From assembly GCA_003427395.1 (NCBI GenBank), contig BFEA01000383.1, positions 1,545,945 through 1,572,932 on the forward strand: a stretch of 26,988 nt of DNA, written 5' to 3'. The first letter of the stretch is position 1. Every line of letters starts with the position of its first letter. A program made the position numbers and the translations under genes. Origin of the DNA: Chara braunii (Eukaryota > Streptophyta > Charophyceae > Charales > Characeae). The notes under the pieces were generated by a model that saw nothing but the letters and a program-made list of their open reading frames with translations, made no database searches and had not been told where the DNA came from. Positions 9,151 through 18,540 of this stretch are shown here, piece after piece.

Positions 9151-9226
9151 AAAACATGGTTGGACTGCGCTCTGTATGGAGAGCTACTAGGGCAGATCCA
9201 GCCCTTGTCCAACAAGTCATAAGCTC
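9150..9226 (-). pseudogene. Reverse transcriptase N-terminal fragment, frameshifted
   Basis: Just past the stop of the protease frame (9229), a different minus-strand frame reads DLLDKGWICPSSSPYRAQ, which matches the start of Ty3/gypsy reverse transcriptase (consensus LL.KG.I.PS.SP..AP). The frame change together with the stop after YRMSE points to a small deletion here. Similarity ends in an A-run near 9150. The catalytic YxDD region is absent. Confidence 0.75.
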
Positions 9227-10222
9227 CTACTCGCTCATGCGATAAATGCAACCTTTCGGCGACACGACACCAGCCTCAAGAATGATCTCGTGAGAGATTG
9301 GCCGATCCGGCACCACACCGGTAGGTGACTCGAAGATGTCGGCGAATTCGTCAAGCAACCGCACCACACGGGGGTCCGAAGACAAGTCCGTGGGTGAAGA
9401 ATCAGCTACCGCGTCGGTCCGTGGAAAGCATAGGCCTATCTCGTCATGCTGCTCGTAAGCGCAAGTAGCCCGGAACGACTTGGTCGTTACCACTTGGCAC
9501 CGAATCGAAGGGTGCGGAAGAGGAATAGTACACAACACTTCGGCGTCGAAGGCGTCGCGAACGGTAAGAGTCCGCCGGTGGAAGTTGACCGTGTGATCCG
9601 CACTTGCAAGCCAAGGCATTCCCAAAATAATGTCGAAGTCCGTGTCCAAAATGTCGAATGTCACCGGTTCGCATGCATGAGGTGCGAAATACAACGATAC
9701 CGCCTCGATGTAGCGGTCGATAAGTTGCTGCGTCCTTCCGGCCGCCAACTTGATCATCGTCGGGTTTGCCTTCCTTCGAAGTTGTGCGCCAAGGCCAACC
9801 TTTTGAATAAAGGCCTGGCTCATAAAATTGCGAGACGCGCCGCTATCCAGCAAAGCGCTACAGGACACTTGCCCATTTTGGATGCGGACATAGAGGAGTG
9901 GTGCATTGTTGTCATCGTACTGCGGCTTGCGAAACTCGCGGGCCACCTTGGTAACACACACAAGGATGTCCCCCACCGCGACTTCGTCATCCGTCGGCGA
10001 AGTTGGTGGTGCATAGAAGGATAAGTATGTGTGAAGATGAGCGCATAATGCTGTGCATTGCGGTCCCGGCAAGCGGCCCGTGATCGGGAGAGGAAGCCAT
10101 GCGAAATCCTTGGACGTGAGCGGGTCCAATACCTCTATGTTGAACTCGCGCGCCAAATCCCATGAAGAACCACTTGAAGACGATAAGTTGTCGTTGCCGC
10201 ACGGAGAAGATGCCGCACACAC
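9227..10222 (-). CDS. Retrotransposon aspartic protease with start of reverse transcriptase
   Basis: A 331-residue open frame on the minus strand. Retroviral-type aspartic protease: the active site LLDSGAS is at residues 125-131 (Asp126-Ser-Gly) and the flap-distal ILGMPWL at 199-205; the enzyme would cut the Gag-Pol polyprotein. Residues 282-331 contain FADIF and PDRPISHEI, the standard lead into reverse transcriptase, ending at a stop after YRMSE. The real protein would be fused to gag or pol; the Met at residue 1 is only the first in this frame. The domain itself looks intact, but it is isolated from gag by stops and a frameshift and lacks most of pol, so it is a remnant rather than a working gene. 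Confidence 0.85.
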   Translation of the reverse strand: MCAASSPCGNDNLSSSSGSSWDLAREFNIEVLDPLTSKDFAWLPLPITGRLPGPQCTALCAHLHTYLSFYAPPTSPTDDEVAVGDILVCVTKVAREFRKPQYDDNNAPLLYVRIQNGQVSCSALLDSGASRNFMSQAFIQKVGLGAQLRRKANPTMIKLAAGRTQQLIDRYIEAVSLYFAPHACEPVTFDILDTDFDIILGMPWLASADHTVNFHRRTLTVRDAFDAEVLCTIPLPHPSIRCQVVTTKSFRATCAYEQHDEIGLCFPRTDAVADSSPTDLSSDPRVVRLLDEFADIFESPTGVVPDRPISHEIILEAGVVSPKGCIYRMSE

Positions 10223-10402
10223 GTCTTGTCCTTAAGCATGAGTACCCAGCGTAGGAACGAGCCTGGCAGCATTAGTCCTCAAAAGAATAAAGAAGAGGAG
10301 GACTATCGACTTCCTCATGTGCCTCGGAACGAAGAGCGATCACCCGGGAAGTGACCGGTTCCGAAGGCGTCGAGAGTGTTGTCGACTTACTCCGAGCGGT
10401 GC
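10223..10402 (-). pseudogene. Gag-protease linker, frameshifted
   Basis: Between the gag stop at 10403 and the protease frame the minus strand is in sense in another frame: TPSEPVTSRVIALRSEAHEE and on to LLYSFED, ended by a TAA at 10272-10274. The sense then returns to the protease frame within about 50 bp. This shows two small indels, one near 10402 and one near 10250. Confidence 0.6.
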
Positions 10403-11956
10403 TCAGTTTCCCGACTTGCCCTTGCCTTTCGGCGGCCAGCTCATTGTCTCATGGAGGTCGCTGTTACACCACAGACAATAACGGAATCTCCAGTGTGCCT
10501 TGTATGCTTGCTCAAAGAGACCGTATTGCGACCATGGGGCTGGAGCTGCTGCGCCGGGCTTGAGGCTAGATGCGGTGTTTGTCTTCGTCTTGCCGCGTCC
10601 TCGGCCTTTGCCGGGGCGGCCACCATCCCAGGCGACTGCGAGTCTGCCCTCTTCATTGGCAGACACGGCCTCTCTAGTTTGATCGATTGGCGTTGCCGCT
10701 GCGACCACAACCACTTTTGGTCGATGCTGATCTTTGCTCGGGCCTGTCGCAGATGAACGGTGGAGGTTCTTAGCCTCCTTGTTCGTGACAATAATCGGCG
10801 CGGCCTTGTCGAAGAGCTCCGCCGGTGTCGTCAGGGTGTCCTCAACGTGAGTCAAGGCATTGCCCAAAGTCGAACACAACCTTGAGATGAATTAGTGTTT
10901 GATGGCTTTGAAACCCATTTGAATGTCTGGGACAGATGTCAAGCGTTGGTAATCAGAAATTCAGTCGACACTCGACAATGTGCCTTGTTCGAAGGTCATC
11001 AGCTTGTCCATTGCCTTGATCTCCGACGGCTCTACCTGGAACCGCTTATGCCACGCCGCCTTTAGATCATCCCATCTGATCTTGGTATGCAAGTCGGCAG
11101 CCACCATTCCGTACTTGGACAGGAGATTGTCCAGCAATGCTTGGCACGCCCCCCGAGCGGGAGTATAAGTACGCGTGATGCTTGTGCTCGCTGTCGTAGT
11201 GTAACTGCAACTTGGGTTCGAACTTATGGAACCATGGAATTGAGTCCGTCTTCGTCGAATCGCAGAAGATCTCCCAATCATCGAACTTTGGAGTTGTCTC
11301 CCGAGGTTCCGATCTTGAGTGAGTGGCGGCAGTATAGATCCGCTGCTCCAACTGTTGCGTGGCGTTTTGACGTAACTGCACGCCGTCCTTGAGGGATCCA
11401 ATGTCAATCTCCAATGCCTCGAGGCGATTGGAGGTGTTGGAAGAGCTGGCAACGGGGGCGGCGACAATTTGTTCCAACTGCTGGAGGCGGCTGGTGAGTT
11501 GGTCAAACAGTTGATAGTGTGTCTTAACCGCGTCGTCGAGGTTGTGAATGTCCTCTTGCTGTGCAATGCACGTGGCCAGGAGGTCCGTGAGATGGGAGAG
11601 GAGTAGAGAGATCTTGTTTCCACTCTTTTCCAGCTTCCCATTCTCAGCTTTGGCCCGCCAGTCCGCTGCCATTGTGAGCAAAGCTCGCTCTTCGCTGAAT
11701 ATCTTCTCGCGTCGTTGAAGTCGTTCTAAACGGCAGCCCTTGCTGCTGCCTCGTCTTGCCGGCGCTGCTGTTCAATTGTCAACAAACGTGCCTTCACCGC
11801 GTCCTCTGCCTTCTTCTTTGTTGCGACTGCTACTGCATCTGACCGTTGCTTGGCTTCGGTAATCAGAAGCAGCATCCAGGCCTGATAGGCCTCGTCTGTT
11901 TCCCCGGACTTCTGGTCAATGATGGCTGTTTGCGAGCGCAAGAGCATAGACCAGTC
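10403..11956 (-). pseudogene. Gag of the minus-strand retrotransposon (coiled coil, capsid, zinc knuckle), broken
   Basis: Gag would form the virus-like particle. Three frames carry it in order. 11947-11726: AYQAWMLLLITEAKQRSDA and a helical Lys/Glu/Ala-rich segment. 11681-about 11150: ENGKLEKSGNKISLLLSHL, a long coiled coil, then the capsid segment DDWEIFCDSTKTDSIPWFHK. About 11150-10403: ALLDNLLSKYG, AAWHKRFQVEPSEIKAMDKL, a TGA at 10961-10963, ISDYQRLTSVPDIQMGFKAI, a TAA near 10892, then a basic tail with YCLWCNSDLHETMSW. That tail is a CX2CX4HX4C zinc knuckle whose last Cys is Trp. The frameshift near 11150 lies in a homopolymer (six C on the + strand). The first frame ends at a TAG near 11726. 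Clearly dead. Confidence 0.85.
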
Positions 11957-12007
11957 CGGGGGCCTCCTGACGTGGTACTCCCTGCTGCTGCCGTGGCACT
12001 GTTGTCG

Positions 12008-12059
12008 GCTGACGTGGCCTGCTGACGTGGCCTGCTGACGTGGTCTGCTGATGTAGCCT
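12008..12059. repeat. 13-bp tandem repeat, four copies
   Basis: GCTGACGTGGCCT at 12008 and 12021, then variants with TGGTCT at 12034 and ATGTAGCCT at 12047. Confidence 0.85.
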
Positions 12060-12763
12060 GCTGTAGTGGCAACTTACCAATGCCGCTGCAGGGGGTACGC
12101 GAAGACAGATAGAGCAGATAAGATGAGAGGGGGCAACAACATAGGTGGGGAGGGGTAGGTGGGGATAAATCGCCCAGATAAGGAGCCACTAATCAAAAAA
12201 GAAAAGTTTGAACTTTGCAAAAAAAATTCAAGCAAAAAGAAAAAGAAGATACTCAATTGCAAGTTCAGTAGGCCTCCCAATTCCCCCTGAAGTGTGAAAT
12301 TACCTTGAGGAAAAATTTTGAACTTTCAGACTACAAATGATTGTCCGATGAGAATTCCGAAAAAATGAAATCCAGCAAATATTCAGAATTACTCAGATGA
12401 GAGTACGCGCAGTTGGAGAAGGACAACTACAAGAAGGATTTCCCATACCATTTAAGAAAAAAATGAATTTCGGAAAAAAATATTCCGGATTTCTAAATAA
12501 CAGGAAATTGCAAAAGGAAATCGAAATTTTCGAAAAAAGATATTCCGGATTTTCCAACAACGAAATTTTGAATTTTCAGAAGAGAACCAAAAACGAAAAT
12601 TTCAGGTGTTGCGCTATTGCGATTTTCCACAACAGAATAGCGGAAAAACAAAATCCAAGAAAAAAAAAAAAATCGATTTTTGGCAGTGAGGTCAAAATCG
12701 TGATTTTGGGGGCTAACTAGTGTGCTCTAATCAATCAATCAAGACTAATCAGCTACCTAGTCC

Positions 12764-12804
12764 CCGCACACGTGTCAGATCAGGTTGTCCTGATTCACGT
12801 GCGG
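12764..12804. promoter_or_regulatory. Inverted repeat next to the primer-binding site
   Basis: CCGCACACGTG...ATCAGG pairs with CCTGATTCACGTGCGG (12789-12804) across a TTGT loop, with a few unpaired bases. It lies one base from the primer-binding site and TGTCCTGAT is repeated in the stem and in the site. It may structure the genomic RNA at the primer site; that role is inference. Confidence 0.55.
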
Positions 12805-12805
12805 T

Positions 12806-12817
12806 GTCCTGATACCA
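12806..12817 (-). promoter_or_regulatory. Primer-binding site (initiator tRNA-Met type)
   Basis: The minus strand reads TGGTATCAGGAC, ten of twelve positions equal to TGGTATCAGAGC, the complement of the plant initiator tRNA-Met 3' end. It follows the LTR terminus with a 2-nt spacer, the correct position and strand for this element. Confidence 0.75.
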
Positions 12818-13519
12818 ACTGTTACATGCCCAGTTGGGCGATGTACATATAAAACTGAGGATCCGCAATGTGATAAAAAGGACTGAATGGACAATGCAGT
12901 GCAAGTGGAATCTCAACAAGCAATGTGCATTCTGATACATACAAGATGGCACCTTGTGGCGCAGCGGAAGACTTAGATACAAGTCCTGACCTGACTGGGA
13001 CTGACCTCTATCACGTAGTGCAAGACAGCGCACCAATGCTAGAATACAAATGACTAGCCAATCAATGTTGCAACGCAGAGCAAACATACATCATCCTCAT
13101 CACAAGGTGTGAAGGGGCCTGGCGCTTCACACAGGAAGAATGCGCCAGGTCCAAATCATGCACAGACGAAGAGGAGGGGAAACAGACGAAGAGGAGGGGG
13201 AGAGATGGGAATGTCGTCAACACCAAGTCTTTGTTACAAGTCCCAAATAATCCCTCGTCAAAATGTCACCAAGCCCGCTCTCTCATAGTCTGCTGATGCA
13301 GTGAAGTCAGGTAGCGAGAGGGTGAGAGGGAGGTGCTGGACTCAGAAGAGGAAGAAGAAGAACTCTCTCTCTCTCATAAGCCGGGTACTAACCTGTGAAG
13401 TTGGCGCTGTGCTGCAGGTACCTCGAAGGCGAAGCTGGAGCTATGGCGCTGCAGGTAAGTATCCCTGGCCTCCGCCCAATCTCTCTCTCTCTAGTACTAC
13501 TCTAGCTCCTAAGAGCGCC

Positions 13520-13589
13520 CAGCGCTGAAGACTACTGCTAACGCTACTAGCGCTCAGCGCTGGAGACTACTGCTAGCGCTACTACTACT
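13520..13589. repeat. 35-bp tandem duplication within the LTR
   Basis: CAGCGCTGAAGACTACTGCT at 13520 and CAGCGCTGGAGACTACTGCT at 13555, each followed by a similar GCTACT segment. Confidence 0.8.
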
Positions 13590-13713
13590 CCTGCAGCGCT
13601 CCTCCAGAGTGCTGCTGCCGAATCCTGAAGACTACCTCCTGCCTCCTGAACTGCACGTGAAGTGCCTGGGAAGTAACTAGGAACTACCTACCAGCCTGCA
13701 GGGCGGGCCAGTC

Positions 13714-13720
13714 CTATATA
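13714..13720 (-). promoter_or_regulatory. TATA box in the LTR
   Basis: TATATAG on the minus strand, in GC-rich surroundings, about 375 bp from the outer LTR end; the expected promoter position for the element's genomic RNA. Confidence 0.6.
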
Positions 13721-13940
13721 GTGTTGGCCCGTCCAGGAGGCTGCTCTTGCCAATGCCAAAACGTGCCAGACCCTGGCGTTGAAGCTCAACCAGGGGTTGT
13801 CTTGAAAACAGGCCTGAAATGGCCTGTGCTAAAACCCTGGTTTGCTGCCTGAGTTTCAGGGCGGGTCAAACTGACGAGGGCTTGAAAATGGCCCTCAGTT
13901 TCAGGCTGAGAACACTCAGGGCCGGAAAGGCCCTGATTTA

Positions 13941-14045
13941 GCCTGAAACGACACAGGGCCTGTAGGCCCTTGTTTTCAGGCTTTCAGGCTGAAACGACAC
14001 GGGGCCTGTAGGCCCTTGTTTTCAGGCTTTTGGCCTGAAAACGTC
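13941..14045. repeat. 46-bp tandem repeat at the U3 end of the LTR
   Basis: GAAACGACAC(A/G)GGGCCTGTAG followed by GCCCTTGTTTTCAGG occurs twice 46 bp apart (units from 13941 and 13987), with a third partial copy from 14032. Each full unit contains the hairpin GGGCCTGTAGGCCC. Confidence 0.85.
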
Positions 14046-14101
14046 ACGGGGCTGAAAGGGGGCCCGTGCAGCCTGTTGCAGCCGCAGCATGTAACATCAC
14101 C

Positions 14102-14103
<2 letters not shown>

Positions 14104-14154
<51 letters not shown>
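14104..14154. repeat. (CT)n microsatellite
   Basis: About 25 uninterrupted CT dinucleotides starting 7 bp outside the LTR. Confidence 0.95.
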
Positions 14155-14158
<4 letters not shown>

Positions 14159-14210
14159 GCTCTCGCCGCGCGACTTTGCATCCACGGCCCCAGCCTCGAC
14201 ATGCAGTACC

Positions 14211-14251
14211 TCGAATGAATCTTGCCATGTTAGTGTGAAAGATTCATTCGA
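14211..14251. repeat. 13-bp perfect inverted repeat between two CT arrays
   Basis: TCGAATGAATCTT at 14211-14223 and its exact complement at 14239-14251, with a 15-nt loop. Confidence 0.85.
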
Positions 14252-14252
14252 A

Positions 14253-14286
<34 letters not shown>

Positions 14287-14308
14287 CCCCTCTCTCTCTC
14301 TCTCTCTT
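14252..14308. repeat. (CT)n microsatellite, interrupted
   Basis: CT runs with a TCTGTCTC and a CCCCC interruption. Confidence 0.9.
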
Positions 14309-14429
14309 GTCTCTCACCCAAGCAACTGCCGCACACCCACAAAATGCTGCGTGCCCACCAACCACCGCACACGCATTGGTAGGCACACTAACTACCACGG
14401 GAGTTAGCACCAGAAGGATAAGAATAATA

Positions 14430-14512
14430 AGAAGAAGAAGAAGGAAGAAAAAGAAGAAGAAGAAGAAGAAGAAGAAGAGAAGAAGAAGAAGAAGAAGAAA
14501 GAAGAAGAAGAA
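14430..14512. repeat. GAA/AAG microsatellite
   Basis: Mostly GAA triplets with a few GGAA, AAAGAA and GAGAA breaks. Together with the CT arrays it creates the 250-residue + open frame here, which is not a gene. Confidence 0.9.
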
Positions 14513-14763
14513 ACTACTAGCTTACCGGGCTGTTAGGGATGGTGGCGACGACTACTCCGGGCTCGACGGGCTGCAGGAGCAACGGGCTGGAGGCGTGACG
14601 GGCTGGAGGCGGCGGGGAGGGAACGCTGGCAGTTCCGAGTGTCGAAGATCGATTGGGCAGGGAAGTGAACGGGTGGCAGATTTGGGTCAGGAGGAGGGCT
14701 GTGGCCGGGGAGGGAAGATGTGGGCCGATGGGAGGGGTGGGGCCGGTACTCCCGCCCAAAACG

Positions 14764-14835
14764 TTTGAAAACATTGGCCTATCTGGGCCGCCAACCTCTC
14801 CAGATCGACGGTCCAGATAGGCCGCCCTTTTCAAA
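14764..14835. repeat. Imperfect inverted repeat, 23-nt arms
   Basis: Left arm 14764-14786 (TTTGAAAA, 4 nt, GGCCTATCTGG) and right arm 14813-14835 (CCAGATAGGCC, 4 nt, TTTTCAAA). Nineteen of 23 positions pair, the four central ones do not. It may be a foldback element or a transposon end. Confidence 0.75.
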
Positions 14836-16449
14836 TCCTTTCGGCGGGCCTACCGGACCGGGTTCGGACATTTTCAGGCCAGGCAACCTCCATGCAGGCT
14901 GTTGAGGCCACCTGGCCCGAAAAAAAAATTGAACCAACCCCGCTACTTCAATGCCCTATGGCCCACCGGGGGGGAGCGGGCCCGGTGGACCGGTGTGAGG
15001 AAACCCGGGGAGGGGCGCCTACCTATCGCTGAAGCCAAGGGCAACGGCGCCTGTCACTCGCCGCGCCCGCTTCCGAGGTCCTCAGCGATCTGTAGGGTGT
15101 TTGGGACCTGTATAGTCTGTTAGTCTGTCACGCCTTCTGCCTACAGGTGACCTTTACGCCATCCTTAGATCATGGAAAGAAAAGCGAATTATCCTACTCA
15201 ATTGAATATGCCCTTGTTTTTAAAGTGGACTCGGAATACTGGACCAGACTATTCAGACGTGTTCTATCACTTCGTTCAACTGTTTATCAATCAGAGCATA
15301 ATAGTGGCCTGGGTCAACTCACGGATAATCTGAAAACCCGAGCCTAAGCGTTGCTTGGCAAAATGATATTCCAATCTTCCTCTCTGCTACCGTGAACCGG
15401 TCAGATAGATCAAGTTAGAATGCACCCCTCCATATTCATCAAGCCCAGATCTGTCAAACCCTCTCTCTTTGCAATTAACTGCGCGGATTTTGTTCGTAGT
15501 ATGTCACTTCCCAATTGATACACACGGCTTTCCTTTCCTGGAAGCACAGATATTCTCACATTTCGATGTACTGGCTCGCTCATCGGCCCCTGTGGGCGCT
15601 TGACACAAAATTTATAAAAATTAAAATCAAAACCCTGGTTCTCACTATCTTCCCCTTTCTTGCTCTCTCTCTCAACTTTCACACACTCACGTGCGCTCAC
15701 GACCTCTCTCATATGCACACACTCACACAGTGCCTTCTCTCTCTTCTTGCCCCTCCCTAACTGGTGGAGGGAGCGGTCAAGGCTTTCACGGCCCGCTGCT
15801 TGCAATCTGAATTTGTCGGACTTGTTCTTTCCTCGTGATTGTGTTGGGGAAAAAAAAGGAAGAAAACGATCTCAAAGAGAAATTTGAATATTGCAATAAT
15901 ATTAAAAGAGATAATACTATGTGATCGCAACCTCCGCCACTCAAATGGTTGGTGAATCGGACAATCAAGTCCCTGACCTGTGACGAGTCACTCGACACTT
16001 CGAAGTGGCCGGGCTGTCTCGCTGCTCTCTCTCATGGCTGGATTATGCCACCGTGTCTATTAGGAAACCACTTTCTCTGATCGGTTAGGCGCCGACTCTG
16101 CCCGTAACTTACCTAGTCTGCACTTCGCACGACGAGCCCCAGACAGACAGGGACGATCTTCCGCCCGCCAGCCAGAGAAATTGGATACACACAATCTGAA
16201 GCGAGCTCGACTCGGGAGATCACTCGCACAGGGCAAGGAGTGTTTGTCACCCACTATTTAAGTCGGCTTGTCACACGCATGCCGAAGCGATACGTCGTTC
16301 CTCACCTCTGGCTGAAATGACTTGCCTCGCCCTCGGTTCTGAGACCGGTTCCAGAGCCTGCGGTACTGCCACGGCCAGAAGAAATGACCGCTCGTCTCTC
16401 TGGCAACGTGACTGATCCCTTCATCAACCGGGCGGTTTGCTTCAGAGTC
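14836..16449. other. No recognisable gene
   Basis: Open frames at 15147-15347 (+, 66 residues) and 15410-15805 (-, 131 residues) show no motif I know. The first has a protein-like composition (DHGKKSELSYSIEYALVFKV) and might be a decayed exon, but no splice frame supports it. CTATTTAAG at 16253 is a TATA-like box in a GC-rich context with TGTCAC on either side; no transcript could be tied to it. Confidence 0.45.
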
Positions 16450-16900
16450 AGCGATGACGGCTGTTCACTTCGTCGCCCTATCCCATCAGCCAAGGGGCAG
16501 CGCGCTCCGCGGATGACGGCTGCCCACCTTACCGTCTGCGCTCATCAACCGCAGGGTATCTCGATCCGCAGCCAACATCAATAGACATTCACCTTAACAT
16601 GCGACCTCATGAACTGCGCGCATTGCAGGGAGTGTCGTCAACTGCCCAAATTGCCGCCTGACCCCATTGAATTGAGGATCAGCGTGCCTCTCAGTCGGCT
16701 ATAATGGCTGCTCAAATTACCGGATGATCCGATCCACTGAGGAATAGCCCAATTCGCGGCCAGCGATTAAGGCTGCTCAAAATACCGCAAGATCACATCA
16801 ACTGCAGCGCGGCGCACTCCGCAGCCAGCGATTAGGGCTGCTCAAACGTCGCAAGATCACATTAACTGCAGCGCATGGCCCATGAAACGGGCGCTCACCC
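16450..16900. repeat. Degenerate tandem array, period 57-66 bp
   Basis: A GGCTGCTCAAATTACCG-like block recurs at 16459, 16518, 16583, 16640, 16706, 16771 and 16836 (steps 59, 65, 57, 66, 65, 65). Units also share CAGCGAT before it and AGATCACATCAACTGCAGCG after it; the last two are the best preserved. Sequence before 16450 (from about 16380) may be further decayed units. Confidence 0.8.
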
Positions 16901-17569
16901 TCGAGCACGCATTGATCACGCCCCCGGACACACCCCTCCTCTTCGCTCAATCGCCGTAAGGCGCTCTCCATCTTCGTTCCTTGACCCTCTCAGATCTCAC
17001 CACGAGTGCTGATGGCCGCGGGTACGCCTTCCGTGATGTAGTCTCCATACAAGCTCCTTCGACGCTCCCTCCGCTCGACGAGCGCCCCTGATCACACCCT
17101 CTCATGTGCCGCATGCACCTGGTTCTCCCCAGACTCGAACGGGCTGAGGTGCGCGGCGTACACCAGGCACACTGTCCCGTCCTTTCCCGACCGAATCCCC
17201 TCTCTGAACCGAGCGAACGGACACTGTGTACCCCCTGTACACTGAATCCTCCCTTCTTACACTAAACCGAGCTGGGCCCCAGCTACGCGTGCCAGCTCGC
17301 TGCCTTGCTCCCAGCTCGTTGACCCTTCCTGCATTCAACCGCGATGTGGGCTGGGTACACCTTGCGCGCCCGTCCCTCCTACAATTTGATTGTGGTCCTA
17401 TATGGTCCGTGAACAGGGAACTCTAGCCAGCAGAAAGGGACCAGCCAGCATCCCTTCCCAGCTGAAGACTGGCCCCGTCCTTACCAGCGGTACCCAGTAG
17501 TCTCAGGGCCAGTTTTTAGGAGTCCGCCCATATCGATGGCGCCAGCAAGTCGGGCCAACTGCAGTCCCA
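16901..17569. other. No recognisable gene
   Basis: GC-rich, with CCAGCTCG/GAGCTGG words. Short open frames at 17102-17338 (-) and 17226-17426 (+) have no known motif. Confidence 0.45.
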
Positions 17570-18500
17570 GCTTGTGAAATCGCCGTACCTGTACGAAAGT
17601 AGTGACCCCCAGCCGCCCCCAAACCAGGCAGTGGGGTACCCATGTCAAAGCTGGTCGTGTCATACCAAAGCCAAACTGGTTATCAGCTTTGAAGTGATCG
17701 TTCCCAACAGCAGCAGCCTGAATCCCGAATACCGTGCAACGGAGCAATACCTTGCCAGTCCCGTTCCTGTGCCGAACCAGCTTACCGTACCTGTTCCGCT
17801 CCGGTAGCCATGCCAAACAAATATACAATGTCGTGCCGAGGATGTACCAAGCCAACACCAGACAAATCATTGTACCGTACCAACCAAGAATGCCGAATCT
17901 GTAGTCATGTCAACCTTGGGTCATCATACCAGTGCCAAGCCTGCGACCGAACCTGCAACCATACCAAAACAGAGGTGTAGTGGGCCAGCAACCCAATCCA
18001 GGGTTGACCCGGTGACAAGGTAGCGTACTGCAGCAGCCCGAACTGGACTGGGACACCGTATCACAAGAAATGGCGATGTCGGGCTGCCAAGTACCGTGCT
18101 TGTCGCGAACCTGAAACCCCTGTCCCGAACTGCGGTGACCTGAATCGTACCGATGCCGAACCAATACCGAATCTGAAACGTGTCGAGTGCCGCACAATGC
18201 CGCAGCCCCGTGATAGTGCCAAGCCATTACCATACCCATACCGAGGCTGAATTAACCAGTCGGTACCGCAGCAGCCCACACCGGACCAATGTCGAATCTG
18301 AAATAGTCAATCGGAGTCGTTGTAACCAGTACCATGCCGATGTCGGACCAATACCACGCCTGAAAATGTCGATGTCGAGCCAATACCGAGCCTGAAATAT
18401 GTCGAATACCGTAGAACGCCGCAATCTTGGAATAAATACCGAACCTGGCCCGAATCAGGGTGAACCAATACAGTCGGACCGAGGTAGGACCAACCCCCGG
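17570..18500. repeat. Degenerate short-period array rich in ACCGAA / ATACCG words
   Basis: Words such as ACCGAACC, ATACCG, TGCCGA and CTGAAA recur throughout. The best-kept block, CCAATACCGAATCTGAAA and variants, is at 18161, 18286, 18348 and 18380, steps of 125, 62 and 32, that is multiples of about 31 bp. Minus-strand frames rich in Arg, Gly and Phe over it are by-products. Confidence 0.65.
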
Positions 18501-18540
18501 TAATCACGCGGTCCCACTCTCTCGAGACACTCAGACCGCG

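Larger units (their letters stand above)
11957..12805 (-). other. 5' leader of the minus-strand retrotransposon
   Basis: Untranslated stretch between primer-binding site and gag. A 13-bp tandem repeat (GCTGACGTGGCCT and variants, at least four copies) lies at 12008-12059. From 12190 to 12720 it is A-rich on the + strand and holds two related 60-bp segments, with TATTCCGGATTT at 12481 and 12541. No coding sense found; the 107-residue + frame at 12397 is an A-rich by-product. Confidence 0.65.
9150..14096 (-). mobile_element. Truncated Ty3/gypsy-type LTR retrotransposon, minus strand
   Basis: Reading the minus strand, the order is LTR (14096 to 12820), primer-binding site, leader, gag with zinc knuckle, protease, and the first part of reverse transcriptase, after which the element stops near 9150. 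Protease directly before reverse transcriptase fits Ty3/gypsy; the order of integrase cannot be checked because that part is gone. All coding parts carry frameshifts or stops, so it is not autonomous. The missing 3' half and second LTR may have been lost by deletion or by the hAT insertion at 9023-9150. Confidence 0.85.
12820..14096 (-). mobile_element. 5' LTR of the minus-strand retrotransposon (1277 bp)
   Basis: Both ends are defined: TGTTACATGC at 12820 and its exact reverse complement GCATGTAACA ending at 14096, so the LTR has TG...CA termini within a 10-bp inverted repeat. The inner end abuts the primer-binding site. On the minus strand a TATATAG box lies at 13720-13714, giving U3 of about 370 bp and a long R-U5. 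The U3 start carries a 46-bp tandem repeat (13941-14026) and R-U5 a 35-bp duplication (13520-13589). The 3' LTR is not in the window. Confidence 0.85.

Noticed and set aside
13976-14768. Open frames of 144 (-) and 250 (+) residues with Ser-Leu, Arg-Glu or Lys runs
   Set aside because: They are translations of the CT and GAA microsatellites and of LTR sequence.
15410-15805. 131-residue minus-strand open frame
   Set aside because: No recognisable family and partly repeat-derived (GAGAG-type codons); kept only as a note in the stretch description.
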